A DNA stretch of 64,000 bases from Heligmosomoides polygyrus polygyrus (lineage: Eukaryota; Nematoda; Chromadorea; Rhabditida; Heligmosomidae). The notes beneath the pieces were generated by a model. That model saw only the letters and a list, made by a program, of their open reading frames with translations. It ran no database searches and was not told the DNA's origin. Of this stretch, positions 1-10,900 are shown piece after piece. Within the stretch, counting starts at the first letter, position 1. Every line of letters begins with the position of its first letter. The translations under genes and the position numbers were made by a program. The stretch covers positions 51,133,631-51,197,630 of the forward strand of contig OX377206.1 in assembly GCA_947396885.1 (NCBI GenBank). The letters run 5' to 3'.

Positions 1-170
1 TGTGTTAAGGTACTTCCTCAAAAACGACATCCGGGATCGACGTATCTGTAAACGCCGTCACTGAGAATCGGATCCTTAAATAGTAAAGTGCTCTCATTTT
101 TGCGCGAAAATTCTTTGATTTCAGCTTTTTCATGGTGAATGTGTTTTTCGGTTTCTTCGGCCACATTACA
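1..170. repeat. Partial first monomer (type F)
   Basis: The window opens 17 bp inside a type F monomer. Position 1 corresponds to 3258 in the complete F monomer at 3241-3427. The missing part is the TAGTGTGACATGACTAT start box. Confidence 0.9.
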
Positions 171-2282
171 TAGTGTGACATGACTATCGTGTTAAGGTGC
201 TTCCCACAAGAACGACATCCAAAATCGACGTATCTTTGAGCACAGTCAGACGTCAATGAGAATCGGATCATTAAAAAGTCAAGTGCTCTCATATTTGCGT
301 GAAACTTCTTTGATTTCAGCTTTTTCATGGTGAAGGTGTTTATCGGTTTCTTCGGTCACATGAGATAGTGTGACATGACTATCGTCTTTAGTACTTCCTC
401 AAGAGCGACATCCGCAATCGAGGTATCTGTGAACATCGTCAGACATCAATCATAATCGGATCATTAAACCGTCAAGAGCTCTCATTTTTGCGGGACAATT
501 CTTTGATTTTAGCTTGATAATAGTGATTGTCTTTATCGATTTCTTCGGCAACATCACATAGTGTGACATGACTGTCGTCTTTAAGAACTTCCTCAAGACC
601 GAACTTCACAATCCACATATCTCTCAACACCGTCAGACGTCACACTGAGACAGATCACTAGAAGGATCGAAACTACTATTTTGACAGGATAGCTATTTCG
701 CGCGAGCTTGTATGGCTTTTATGTCTATCTGTTTCTTCGACCACACAAGATAGTGTGACATGACTATCGTGTTCAGGTACTTCCTCAAGAACGACATCCG
801 GGATCGACGTATCTGTAAACGCCGTCACTGAGAATCCGATCATTAAACAGTCAAGTGCTCTCAATTTTGCGTGAAAATTCTTTGATTTCAGCTTTTTCAT
901 GGTGAATGTGTTTATCGGTTTCTTCGCTCACATGAGATAGTGTGACATGACTATCGTCTTAGTACTTCCTCAAGAACATCCGCAATCGAGGTATCTGTGA
1001 ACATCGTCAGACATCAATCATAATCGGATCATTAAACAGTCAAGAGCTCTCATTTTTGCGGGACAATTCTTTGATTTCAGTTTGGTAATGGTGATTGTCT
1101 TTATCGATTTCTTGGCAACATCACATAGTGTGACATGGCTGTCGTCTTTAAGAACTTCCTCAAGAACGACATCCGCAAACGACGTATCTTTGAACACCGT
1201 CAGACATCAATCAGAATCGGATCATTAAACAGTCAAGTGTTCTCATTTTTGCGTGAAAATTCTTTGATTTCAGCTTTTTCATGGTGAATGTGTTTATCGG
1301 TTTCTTCGATCACATGAGATAGTGTGACATGACTATCGTCTTTAGTACTTCCTCAAGAACGACATCCGCAATCGAGGCATCTGTGAACATCGTCAGACAT
1401 CAATCATAATCGGATCATTAAACAGTCAAGTGCTCTCATTTTTGCGTGAAAATTCTTTGATTTCAGCTTTTTCATGGTGAATGTGTTTATCGGCTTCTTC
1501 GGTCACATTACATAGTGTGACATGACTATCGTGTTAAGGTGCTTCCCACAAGAACGACATCCAAAATCGACGTATCTTTGAGCACAGTCAGACGTCAATG
1601 AGAATCGGATCATTAAAAAGTCAAGTGCTCTCATATTTGCGTGAAACTTCTTTGATTTCAGCTTTTTCATGGTGAAGGTGTTTATCGGTTTCTTCGGTCA
1701 CATGAGATAGTGTGACACGACTATCGTCTTTAGTACTTCCTCAAGAACGACATCCGCAATCGAGGTATCTGTGAACATCGTCAGACATCAATCATAATCG
1801 GATCATTAAACAGTCAAGTGCTCTCATTTTTGCGTGAAAATTCTTTGATTTCAGCTTTTTCATGGTGAATGTGTTTTTCGGTTTCTTCGGCCACATTACA
1901 TAGTGTGACATGACTATTGTGTTAAGGTACTTCCTCAAAAACGACATCCGGGATCGACGTATCTGTAAACGCCGTCACTGAGAATCGGATCCTTAAATAG
2001 TAAAGTGCTCTCATTTTTGCGCGAAAATTCTTTGATTTCAGCTTTTTCATGGTGAATGTGTTTTTCGGTTTCTTCGGCCACATTACATAGTGTGACATGA
2101 CTATCGTGTTAAGGTGCTTCCCACAAGAACGACATCCAAAATCGACGTATCTTTGAGCACAGTCAGACGTCAATGAGAATCTGATCATTAAAAAGTCAAG
2201 TGCTCTCATATTTGCGTGAAACTTCTTTGATTTCAGCTTTTTCATGGTGAAGGTGTTTATCGGTTTCTTCGGTCACATGAGA

Positions 2283-2475
2283 TAGTGTGACATGACTATC
2301 GTCTTTAGTACTTCCTCAAGAGCGACATCCGCAATCGAGGTATCTGTGAACATCGTCAGACATCAATCATAATCGGATCATTAAACAGTCAAGTGCTCTC
2401 ATTTTTGCGTGAAAATTCTTTGATTTCAGCTTTTTCATGGTGAATGTGTTTATCGGCTTCTTCGGTCACATGAGA
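2283..2475. repeat. Exemplar monomer type A (193 bp)
   Basis: This is the commonest monomer form. After the start box it reads CGTCTTTAGTACTTCC, then CATCCGCAATCGAGGTATC, GACATCAATCATAATCGG and GTGCTCTCATTTTTGCGTG, and it ends TCACATGAGA. Variants along the array include AAGAGCGAC versus AAGAACGAC, GAGGTATC versus GAGGCATC, and GGCTTCTTCGG versus GGTTTCTTCGG. It occupies most positions between the anchor-type monomers. Confidence 0.9.
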
Positions 2476-2861
2476 TAGTGTGACATGACTATCGTCTTTA
2501 GTACTTCCTCAAGAACGACATCCGCAATCGAGGCATCTGTGAACATCGTCAGACATCAATCATAATCGGATCATTAAACAGTCAAGTGCTCTCATTTTTG
2601 CGTGAAAATTCTTTGATTTCAGCTTTTTCATGGTGAATGTGTTTATCGGCTTCTTCGGTCACATGAGATAGTGTGACATGACTATCGTCTTTAGTACTTC
2701 CTCAAGAGCGACATCCGCAATCGAGGTATCTGAGAACATCGTCAGACATCAATCATAATCGGATCATTAAACAGTCAAGAGCTCTCATTTTTGCGGGACA
2801 ATTCTTTGATTTTAGCTTGTTAATAGTGATTGTCTTTATCGATTTCTTCGGAAACATCACA

Positions 2862-3053
2862 TAGTGTGACATGACTGTCGTCCTTAAGAACTTCCTCAAG
2901 AACGAACTTCACAATCCACATATCTCTCAACACCGTCAGACGTCACACTGAGACAGATCACTAGAAGGATCGAAACTACTATTTTGACAGGATAGCTATT
3001 TCGCGCGAGCTTGTATGGCTTTTATGTCTATCAGTTTCTTTGGCCACACAAGA
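2862..3053. repeat. Exemplar monomer type D (192 bp), HOR anchor
   Basis: This is the most divergent type. Over its 3' two thirds it shares only patches with type A. Diagnostic features are GAACTTCACAATCCACATAT, GACGTCACACTGAGACAG, ACTAGAAGGATCGAAACTAC, TATTTTGACAGGATAGC, the palindrome TCGCGCGA, and an end of GGCCACACAAGA. It alone carries an inverted copy (GTCACACT) of the start-box core AGTGTGAC about 70 bp downstream. There are 50 copies. The AACTACTATT element begins at 671, 2974, 3928, 6039, 7187, 8334, 10449, 11597, 12744, 14665, 15619, 16577, 17535, 18489, 20410, 22331, 23474, 24432, 25386, 26340, 28261, 29404, 30358, 31312, 32270, 33228, 34182, 36103, 37439, 38582, 39536, 40108, 41439, 43543, 44497, 45649, 46608, 48531, 49711, 50861, 52784, 53963, 54535, 56514, 57274, 58040, 58999, 60145, 61487 and 63603. 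Confidence 0.92.
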
Positions 3054-3240
3054 TAGTGTGACATGACTATCGTGTTCAGGTACTTCCTCAAGAACGACAT
3101 CCGGGATCGACGTATCTGTAAACGCCGTCACTGAGAATCGGATCCTTAAACAGTAAAGTGCTCTCATTTTTGCGTGAAAATTCTTTGATTTCAGCTTTTT
3201 TATGGTGAATGTGTTTTTCGGTTTCTTCGGCCACATTACA
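3054..3240. repeat. Exemplar monomer type E (187 bp)
   Basis: It directly follows type D. Diagnostic features are CGTGTTCAGGTACTTCC, CATCCGGGATCGACGTATC, a shortened centre reading AAACGCCGTCACTGAGAATC, GGATCCTTAAACAGTAAAG, and an end of GGCCACATTACA. The central shortening makes it about 6 bp shorter than type A. Variants in the 14-44 kb region read AAACGTTGTCAC. Confidence 0.87.
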
Positions 3241-3427
3241 TAGTGTGACATGACTATTGTGTTAAGGTACTTCCTCAAAAACGACATCCGGGATCGACGT
3301 ATCTGTAAACGCCGTCACTGAGAATCGGATCCTTAAATAGTAAAGTGCTCTCATTTTTGCGCGAAAATTCTTTGATTTCAGCTTTTTCATGGTGAATGTG
3401 TTTTTCGGTTTCTTCGGCCACATTACA
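3241..3427. repeat. Exemplar monomer type F (187 bp)
   Basis: A close relative of type E. It reads TGACTATTGTGTTAAGG, CCTCAAAAACGACATCCGGG, TTAAATAGTAAAGTG and TTTTTGCGCGAAAATTC. It is the third monomer of the D-E-F-G-B' unit. Its last classical copy in the window is at about 43.8 kb. Later F-like monomers instead read ATTGTGTTCAGG (or ATTGAGTTCAGG) and ATCGACTTATCTG. Confidence 0.86.
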
Positions 3428-3622
3428 TAGTGTGACATGACTATCGTGTTAAGGTGCTTCCCACAAGAACGACATCCAAAATCGACGTATCTTTGAGCAC
3501 AGTCAGACGTCAATGAGAATCGGATCATTAAAAAGTCAAGTGCTCTCATATTTGCGTGAAACTTCTTTGATTTCAGCTTTTTCATGGTGAAGGTGTTTAT
3601 CGGTTTCTTCGGTCACATGAGA
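3428..3622. repeat. Exemplar monomer type G (195 bp)
   Basis: Diagnostic features are GTTAAGGTGCTTCCCACAAG, CATCCAAAATCGACG, CTTTGAGCACAGTCAGACG, CATTAAAAAGTCAAG and CTCATATTTGCGTGAAAC. It is the longest regular type and always follows type F or an F-like tail. No copy is visible to the right of about 44.2 kb. Confidence 0.87.
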
Positions 3623-3815
3623 TAGTGTGACATGACTATCGTCTTTAGTACTTCCTCAAGAGCGACATCCGCAATCGGGGTATCTGTGAACATCGTCAGA
3701 CATCAATCATAATCGGATCATTAAACCGTCAAGAGCTCTCATTTTTGCGGGACAATTCTTTGATTTTAGCTTGATAATAGTGATTGTCTTTATCGATTTC
3801 TTCGGCAACATCACA
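3623..3815. repeat. Exemplar monomer type B' (193 bp), the usual upstream neighbour of D
   Basis: Like type B in its 3' half but with TTTTAGCTTGATAATAGTG, or TTTTAGCTTGTTAATAGTG in a second subtype, in place of CAGTTTGGTAATGGTG. It sits immediately before type D in most HOR units. The GATAATAG subtype goes with D monomers reading AAGACCGAAC, and the GTTAATAG subtype with D monomers reading AAGAACGAAC. The two adjacent monomers are therefore being copied together. Confidence 0.87.
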
Positions 3816-4949
3816 TAGTGTGACATGACTGTCGTCTTTAAGAACTTCCTCAAGACCGAACTTCACAATCCACATATCTCTCAACACCGTCAGACGTCAC
3901 ACTGAGACAGATCACTAGAAGGATCGAAACTACTATTTTGACAGGATAGCTATTTCGCGCGAGCTTGTATGGCTTTTATGTCTATCTGTTTCTTCGACCA
4001 CACAAGATAGTGTGACATGACTATCGTGTTCAGGTACTTCCTCAAGAACGACATCCGGGATCGACGTATCTGTAAACGCCGTCACTGAGAATCGGATCCT
4101 TAAACAGTAAAGTGCTCTCATTTTTGCGTGAAAATTCTTTGATTTCAGCTTTTTTATGGTGAATGTGTTTTTCGGTTTCTTCGGCCACATTACATAGTGT
4201 GACATGACTATTGTGTTAAGGTACTTCCTCAAAAACGACATCCGGGATCGACGTATCTGTAAACGCCGTCACTGAGAATCGGATCCTTAAATAGTAAAGT
4301 GCTCTCATTTTTGCGCGAAAATTCTTTGATTTCAGCTTTTTCATGGTGAATGTGTTTTTCGGTTTCTTCGGCCACATTACATAGTGTGACATGACTATCG
4401 TGTTAAGGTGCTTCCCACAAGAACGACATCCAAAATCGACGTATCTTTGAGCACAGTCAGACGTCAATGAGAATCGGATCATTAAAAAGTCAAGTGCTCT
4501 CATATTTGCGTGAAACTTCTTTGATTTCAGCTTTTTCATGGTGAATGTGTTTATCGGTTTCTTCGCTCACATGAGATAGTGTGACATGACTATCGTCTTA
4601 GTACTTCCTCAAGAACATCCGCAATCGAGGTATCTGTGAACATCGTCAGACATCAATCATAATCGGATCATTAAACAGTCAAGAGCTCTCATTTTTGCGG
4701 GACAATTCTTTGATTTCAGTTTGGTAATGGTGATTGTCTTTATCGATTTCTTCGGCAACATCACATAGTGTGACATGGCTGTCGTCTTTAAGAACTTCCT
4801 CAAGAACGACATCCGCAAACGACGTATCTTTGAACACCGTCAGACATCAATCAGAATCGGATCATTAAACAGTCAAGTGTTCTCATTTTTGCGTGAAAAT
4901 TCTTTGATTTCAGCTTTTTCATGGTGAATGTGTTTATCGGTTTCTTCGA

Positions 4950-7900
4950 TCACATGAGATAGTGTGACATGACTATCGTCTTTAGTACTTCCTCAAGAAC
5001 GACATCCGCAATCGAGGCATCTGTGAACATCGTCAGACATCAATCATAATCGGATCATTAAACAGTCAAGTGCTCTCATTTTTGCGTGAAAATTCTTTGA
5101 TTTCAGCTTTTTCATGGTGAATGTGTTTATCGGCTTCTTCGGTCACATTACATAGTGTGACATGACTATCGTGTTAAGGTGCTTCCCACAAGAACGACAT
5201 CCAAAATCGACGTATCTTTGAGCACAGTCAGACGTCAATGAGAATCGGATCATTAAAAAGTCAAGTGCTCTCATATTTGCGTGAAACTTCTTTGATTTCA
5301 GCTTTTTCATGGTGAAGGTGTTTATCGGTTTCTTCGGTCACATGAGATAGTGTGACACGACTATCGTCTTTAGTACTTCCTCAAGAACGACATCCGCAAT
5401 CGAGGTATCTGTGAACATCGTCAGACATCAATCATAATCGGATCATTAAACAGTCAAGTGCTCTCATTTTTGCGTGAAAATTCTTTGATTTCAGCTTTTT
5501 CATGGTGAATGTGTTTATCGGCTTCTTTGGTCACATGAGATAGTGTGACATGACTATCGTCTTTAGTACTTCCTCAAGAGCGACATCCGCAATCGAGGTA
5601 TCTGTGAACATCGTCAGACATCAATCATAATCGGATCATTAAACAGTCAAGTGCTCTCATTTTTGCGTGAAAATTCTTTGATTTCAGCTTTTTCATGGTG
5701 AATGTGTTTATCGGCTTCTTCGGTCACATGAGATAGTGTGACATGACTATCGTCTTTAGTACTTCCTCAAGAGCGACATCCGCAATCGAGGTATCTGAGA
5801 ACATCGTCAGACATCAATCATAATCGGATCATTAAACAGTCAAGAGCTCTCATTTTTGCGGGACAATTCTTTGATTTTAGTTTGTTAATAGTGATTGTCT
5901 TTATCGATTTCTTCGGCAACATCACATAGTGTGACATGACTGTCGTCTTTAAAAACTTCCTCAAGAACGAACTTCACAATCCACATATCTCTCAACACCG
6001 TCAGACGTCACACTGAGACAGATCACTAGAAGGATCGAAACTACTATTTTGACAGGATAGCTATTTCGCGCGAGCTTGTATGGCTTTTATGTCTATCTGT
6101 TTCTTCGACCACACAAGATAGTGTGACATGACTATCGTGTTCAGGTACTTCCTCAAGAACGACATCCGGGATCGACGTATCTGTAAACGCCGTCACTGAG
6201 AATCCGATCATTAAACAGTCAAGTGCTCTCATTTTTGCGTGAAAATTCTTTGATTTCAGCTTTTTCATGGTGAATGTGTTTATCGGTTTCTTCGCTCACA
6301 TGAGATAGTGTGACATGACTATCGTCTTAGTACTTCCTCAAGAACATCCGCAATCGAGGTATCTGTGAACATCGTCAGACATCAATCATAATCGGATCAT
6401 TAAACAGTCAAGAGCTCTCATTTTTGCGGGACAATTCTTTGATTTCAGTTTGGTAATGGTGATTGTCTTTATCGATTTCTTCGGCAACATCACATAGTGT
6501 GACATGGCTGTCGTCTTTAAGAACTTCCTCAAGAACGACATCCGCAAACGACGTATCTTTGAACACCGTCAGACATCAATCAGAATCGGATCATTAAACA
6601 GTCAAGTGTTCTCATTTTTGCGTGAAAATTCTTTGATTTCAGCTTTTTCATGGTGAATGTGTTTATCGGTTTCTTCGATCACATGAGATAGTGTGACATG
6701 ACTATCGTCTTTAGTACTTCCTCAAGAACGACATCCGCAATCGAGGCATCTGTGAACATCGTCAGACATCAATCATAATCGGATCATTAAACAGTCAAGT
6801 GCTCTCATTTTTGCGTGAAAATTCTTTGATTTCAGCTTTTTCATGGTGAATGTGTTTATCGGCTTCTTCGGTCACATGAGATAGTGTGACATGACTATCG
6901 TCTTTAGTACTTCCTCAAGAGCGACATCCGCAATCGAGGTATCTGAGAACATCGTCAGACATCAATCATAATCGGATCATTAAACAGTCAAGAGCTCTCA
7001 TTTTTGCGGGACAATTCTTTGATTTTAGCTTGTTAATAGTGATTGTCTTTATCGATTTCTTCGGAAACATCACATAGTGTGACATGACTGTCGTCTTTAA
7101 GAACTTCCTCAAGAACGAACTTCACAATCCACATATCTCTCAACACCGTCAGACGTCACACTGAGACAGATCACTAGAAGGATCGAAACTACTATTTTGA
7201 CAGGATAGCTATTTCGCGCGAGCTTGTATGGCTTTTATGTCTATCAGTTTCTTTGGCCACACAAGATAGTGTGACATGACTATCGTGTTCAGGTACTTCC
7301 TCAAGAACGACATCCGGCATCGACGTATCTGTAAACGCCGTCACTGAGAATCGGATCCTTAAAGAGTAAAGTGCTCTCATTTTTGCGTGAAAATTCTTTG
7401 ATTTCAGCTTTTTTATGGTGAATGTGTTTTTCGGTTTCTTCGGCCACATTACATAGTGTGACATGACTATTGTGTTAAGGTACTTCCTCAAAAACGACAT
7501 CCGGGATCGACGTATCTGTAAACGCCGTCACTGAGAATCGGATCCTTAAATAGTAAAGTGCTCTCATTTTTGCGCGAAAATTCTTTGATTTCAGCTTTTT
7601 CATGGTGAATGTGTTTTTCGGTTTCTTCGGCCACATTACATAGTGTGACATGACTATCGTGTTAAGGTGCTTCCCACAAGAACGACATCCAAAATCGACG
7701 TATCTTTGAGCACAGTCAGACGTCAATGAGAATCGGATCATTAAAAAGTCAAGTGCTCTCATATTTGCGTGAAACTTCTTTGATTTCAGCTTTTTCATGG
7801 TGAAGGTGTTTATCGGTTTCTTCGGTCACATGAGATAGTGTGACATGACTATCGTCTTTAGTACTTCCTCAAGAGCGACATCCGCAATCGAGGTATCTGT

Positions 7901-10900
7901 GAACATCGTCAGACATCAATCATAATCGGATCATTAAACAGTCAAGTGCTCTCATTTTTGCGTGAAAATTCTTTGATTTCAGCTTTTTCATGGTGAATGT
8001 GTTTATCGGCTTCTTCGGTCACATGAGATAGTGTGACATGACTATCGTCTTTAGTACTTCCTCAAGAGCGACATCCGCAATCGAGGTATCTGAGAACATC
8101 GTCAGACATCAATCATAATCGGATCATTAAACAGTCAAGAGCTCTCATTTTTGCGGGACAATTCTTTGATTTTAGCTTGTTAATAGTGATTGTCTTTATC
8201 GATTTCTTCGGAAACATCACATAGTGTGACATGACTGTCGTCCTTAAGAACTTCCTCAAGAACGAACTTCACAATCCACATATCTCTCAACACCGTCAGA
8301 CGTCACACTGAGACAGATCACTAGAAGGATCGAAACTACTATTTTGACAGGATAGCTATTTCGCGCGAGCTTGTATGGCTTTTATGTCTATCAGTTTCTT
8401 TGGCCACACAAGATAGTGTGACATGACTATCGTGTTCAGGTACTTCCTCAAGAACGACATCCGGGATCGACGTATCTGTAAACGCCGTCACTGAGAATCG
8501 GATCCTTAAACAGTAAAGTGCTCTCATTTTTGCGTGAAAATTCTTAGATTTCAGCTTTTTTATGGTGAATGTGTTTTTCGGTTTCTTCGGCCACATTACA
8601 TAGTGTGACATGACTATTGTGTTAAGGTACTTCCTCAAAAACGACATCCGGGATCGACGTATCTGTAAACGCCGTCACTGAGAATCGGATCCTTAAATAG
8701 TAAAGTGCTCTCATTTTTGCGCGAAAATTCTTTGATTTCAGCTTTTTCATGGTGAATGTGTTTTTCGGTTTCTTCGGCCACATTACATAGTGTGACATGA
8801 CTATCGTGTTAAGGTGCTTCCCACAAGAACGACATCCAAAATCGACGTATCTTTGAGCACAGTCAGACGTCAATGAGAATCGGATCATTAAAAAGTCAAG
8901 TGTTTTCATTTTTGCGTGAAAATTCTTTGATTTCAGCTTTTTCATGGTGAATGTGTTTTTCGGTTTCTTCGGCCACATTACATAGTGTGACATGGCTGTC
9001 GTCTTTAAGAACTTCCTCAAGAACGACATCCGCAATCGACGTATCTTTGAACACCGTCAGACATCAATAAGAATCGGATCATTAAACAGTCAAGTGTTTT
9101 CATTTTTGCGTGAAAATTGTTTGATTTCAGCTTTTTCATGGTGAATGTGTTTATCGGCTTCTTTGGTCACATGAGATAGTGTGACATGACTATCGTCTTT
9201 AGTACTTCCTCAAGAGCGACATCCGCAATCGAGGTATCTGAGAACATCGTCAGACATCAATCATAATCGGATCATTAAACAGTCAAGAGCTCTCATTTTT
9301 GCCGGACAATTCTTTGATTTCAGCTTTTTCATGGTGAAGGTGTTTATCGGTTTTTTCGGTCACATGAGATAGTGTGACATGACTATCGTCTTTAGTACTT
9401 CCTCAAGAACGACATCCGCAATCGAGGCATCTGTGAACATCGTCAGACATCAATCATAATCGGATCATTAAACAGTCAAGTGCTCTCATTTTTGCGTGAA
9501 AATTCTTTGATTTCAGCTTTTTCATGGTGAATGTGTTTATCGGCTTCTTCGGTCACATTACATAGTGTGACATGACTATCGTGTTAAGGTGCTTCCCACA
9601 AGAACGACATCCAAAATCGACGTATCTTTGAGCACAGTCAGACGTCAATGAGAATCGGATCATTAAAAAGTCAAGTGCTCTCATATTTGCGTGAAACTTC
9701 TTTGATTTCAGCTTTTTCATGGTGAAGGTGTTTATCGGTTTCTTCGGTCACATGAGATAGTGTGACACGACTATCGTCTTTAGTACTTCCTCAAGAACGA
9801 CATCCGCAATCGAGGTATCTGTGAACATCGTCAGACATCAATCATAATCGGATCATTAAACAGTCAAGTGCTCTCATTTTTGCGTGAAAATTCTTTGATT
9901 TCAGCTTTTTCATGGTGAATGTGTTTATCGGCTTCTTTGGTCACATGAGATAGTGTGACATGACTATCGTCTTTAGTACTTCCTCAAGAGCGACATCCGC
10001 AATCGAGGTATCTGTGAACATCGTCAGACATCAATCATAATCGGATCATTAAACAGTCAAGTGCTCTCATTTTTGCGTGAAAATTCTTTGATTTCAGCTT
10101 TTTCATGGTGAATGTGTTTATCGGCTTCTTCGGTCACATGAGATAGTGTGACATGACTATCGTCTTTAGTACTTCCTCAAGAGCGACATCCGCAATCGAG
10201 GTATCTGAGAACATCGTCAGACATCAATCATAATCGGATCATTAAACAGTCAAGAGCTCTCATTTTTGCGGGACAATTCTTTGATTTTAGTTTGTTAATA
10301 GTGATTGTCTTTATCGATTTCTTCGGCAACATCACATAGTGTGACATGACTGTCGTCTTTAAAAACTTCCTCAAGAACGAACTTCACAATCCACATATCT
10401 CTCAACACCGTCAGACGTCACACTGAGACAGATCACTAGAAGGATCGAAACTACTATTTTGACAGGATAGCTATTTCGCGCGAGCTTGTATGGCTTTTAT
10501 GTCTATCTGTTTCTTCGACCACACAAGATAGTGTGACATGACTATCGTGTTCAGGTACTTCCTCAAGAACGACATCCGGGATCGACGTATCTGTAAACGC
10601 CGTCACTGAGAATCCGATCATTAAACAGTCAAGTGCTCTCATTTTTGCGTGAAAATTCTTTGATTTCAGCTTTTTCATGGTGAATGTGTTTATCGGTTTC
10701 TTCGCTCACATGAGATAGTGTGACATGACTATCGTCTTAGTACTTCCTCAAGAACATCCGCAATCGAGGTATCTGTGAACATCGTCAGACATCAATCATA
10801 ATCGGATCATTAAACAGTCAAGAGCTCTCATTTTTGCGGGACAATTCTTTGATTTCAGTTTGGTAATGGTGATTGTCTTTATCGATTTCTTCGGCAACAT

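Larger units (their letters stand above)
2979..3585 (-). other. Representative pair of recurrent minus-strand frames (102 and 107 codons), judged non-coding
   Basis: Two overlapping frames (2979-3287 and 3262-3585) cover the D-E-F-G part of the 954-bp unit and recur in every such unit. They share the motif MKKLKSKNFHAKMRAL and the segment FTDTSIPDVVLEEVP. Copies differ mostly by amino-acid-changing substitutions: SIPD/SMPD, EVP/EVL, VTAF/VTTF, NTFT/NTFA, KPKN/KTKN, KSH/KNH, ALYC/ALYS. Protein-level constraint would predict mainly silent changes, so this speaks against a translated product. Confidence 0.75.
2862..3815. repeat. HOR unit type I: 5-mer D-E-F-G-B' (954 bp)
   Basis: Monomer lengths are 192, 187, 187, 195 and 193 bp, totalling 954 bp. 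The next D begins at 3816. The same 954-bp D-to-D spacing recurs at 14665-15619, 17535-18489, 24432-25386, 25386-26340, 29404-30358, 30358-31312, 33228-34182, 38582-39536 and 43543-44497 (positions of the D element). This is the commonest HOR length in the window. Confidence 0.9.
1..4949. repeat. Left mosaic zone with shared D-E-F-G segments
   Basis: Positions 1-466 match 1918-2383 (offset 1917, 10 monomers). Positions 1-836 match 3258-4093 (offset 3257, 17 monomers), apart from a substitution at 421/3678. The stretch from about 922 to 1860 is copied from about 4561 to 5500 (offset 3639-3640), except that 1113-1116 lacks one C present in the copy. One arrangement of monomers has therefore been reshuffled at least three times within 5 kb. 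Confidence 0.8.

Noticed and set aside
559..646. Stem-loop RNA or terminator from the AGTGTGAC/GTCACACT pair
   Set aside because: The stem would be only 8 bp with a loop of about 71 nt and no extended pairing, too weak to call a structured RNA.
2994..3012. CpG island or promoter at the TCGCGCGAG segment of D
   Set aside because: Only three or four CpGs in a 20-bp stretch inside an otherwise AT-rich satellite; no TATA or initiator context linked to a gene.
3140..3150. BamHI site GGATCC in E and F monomers as a cloning or vector junction
   Set aside because: It recurs in every E and F monomer as part of AATCGGATCCTTAAA and replaces GGATCATT of other types by a single base, so it is natural.
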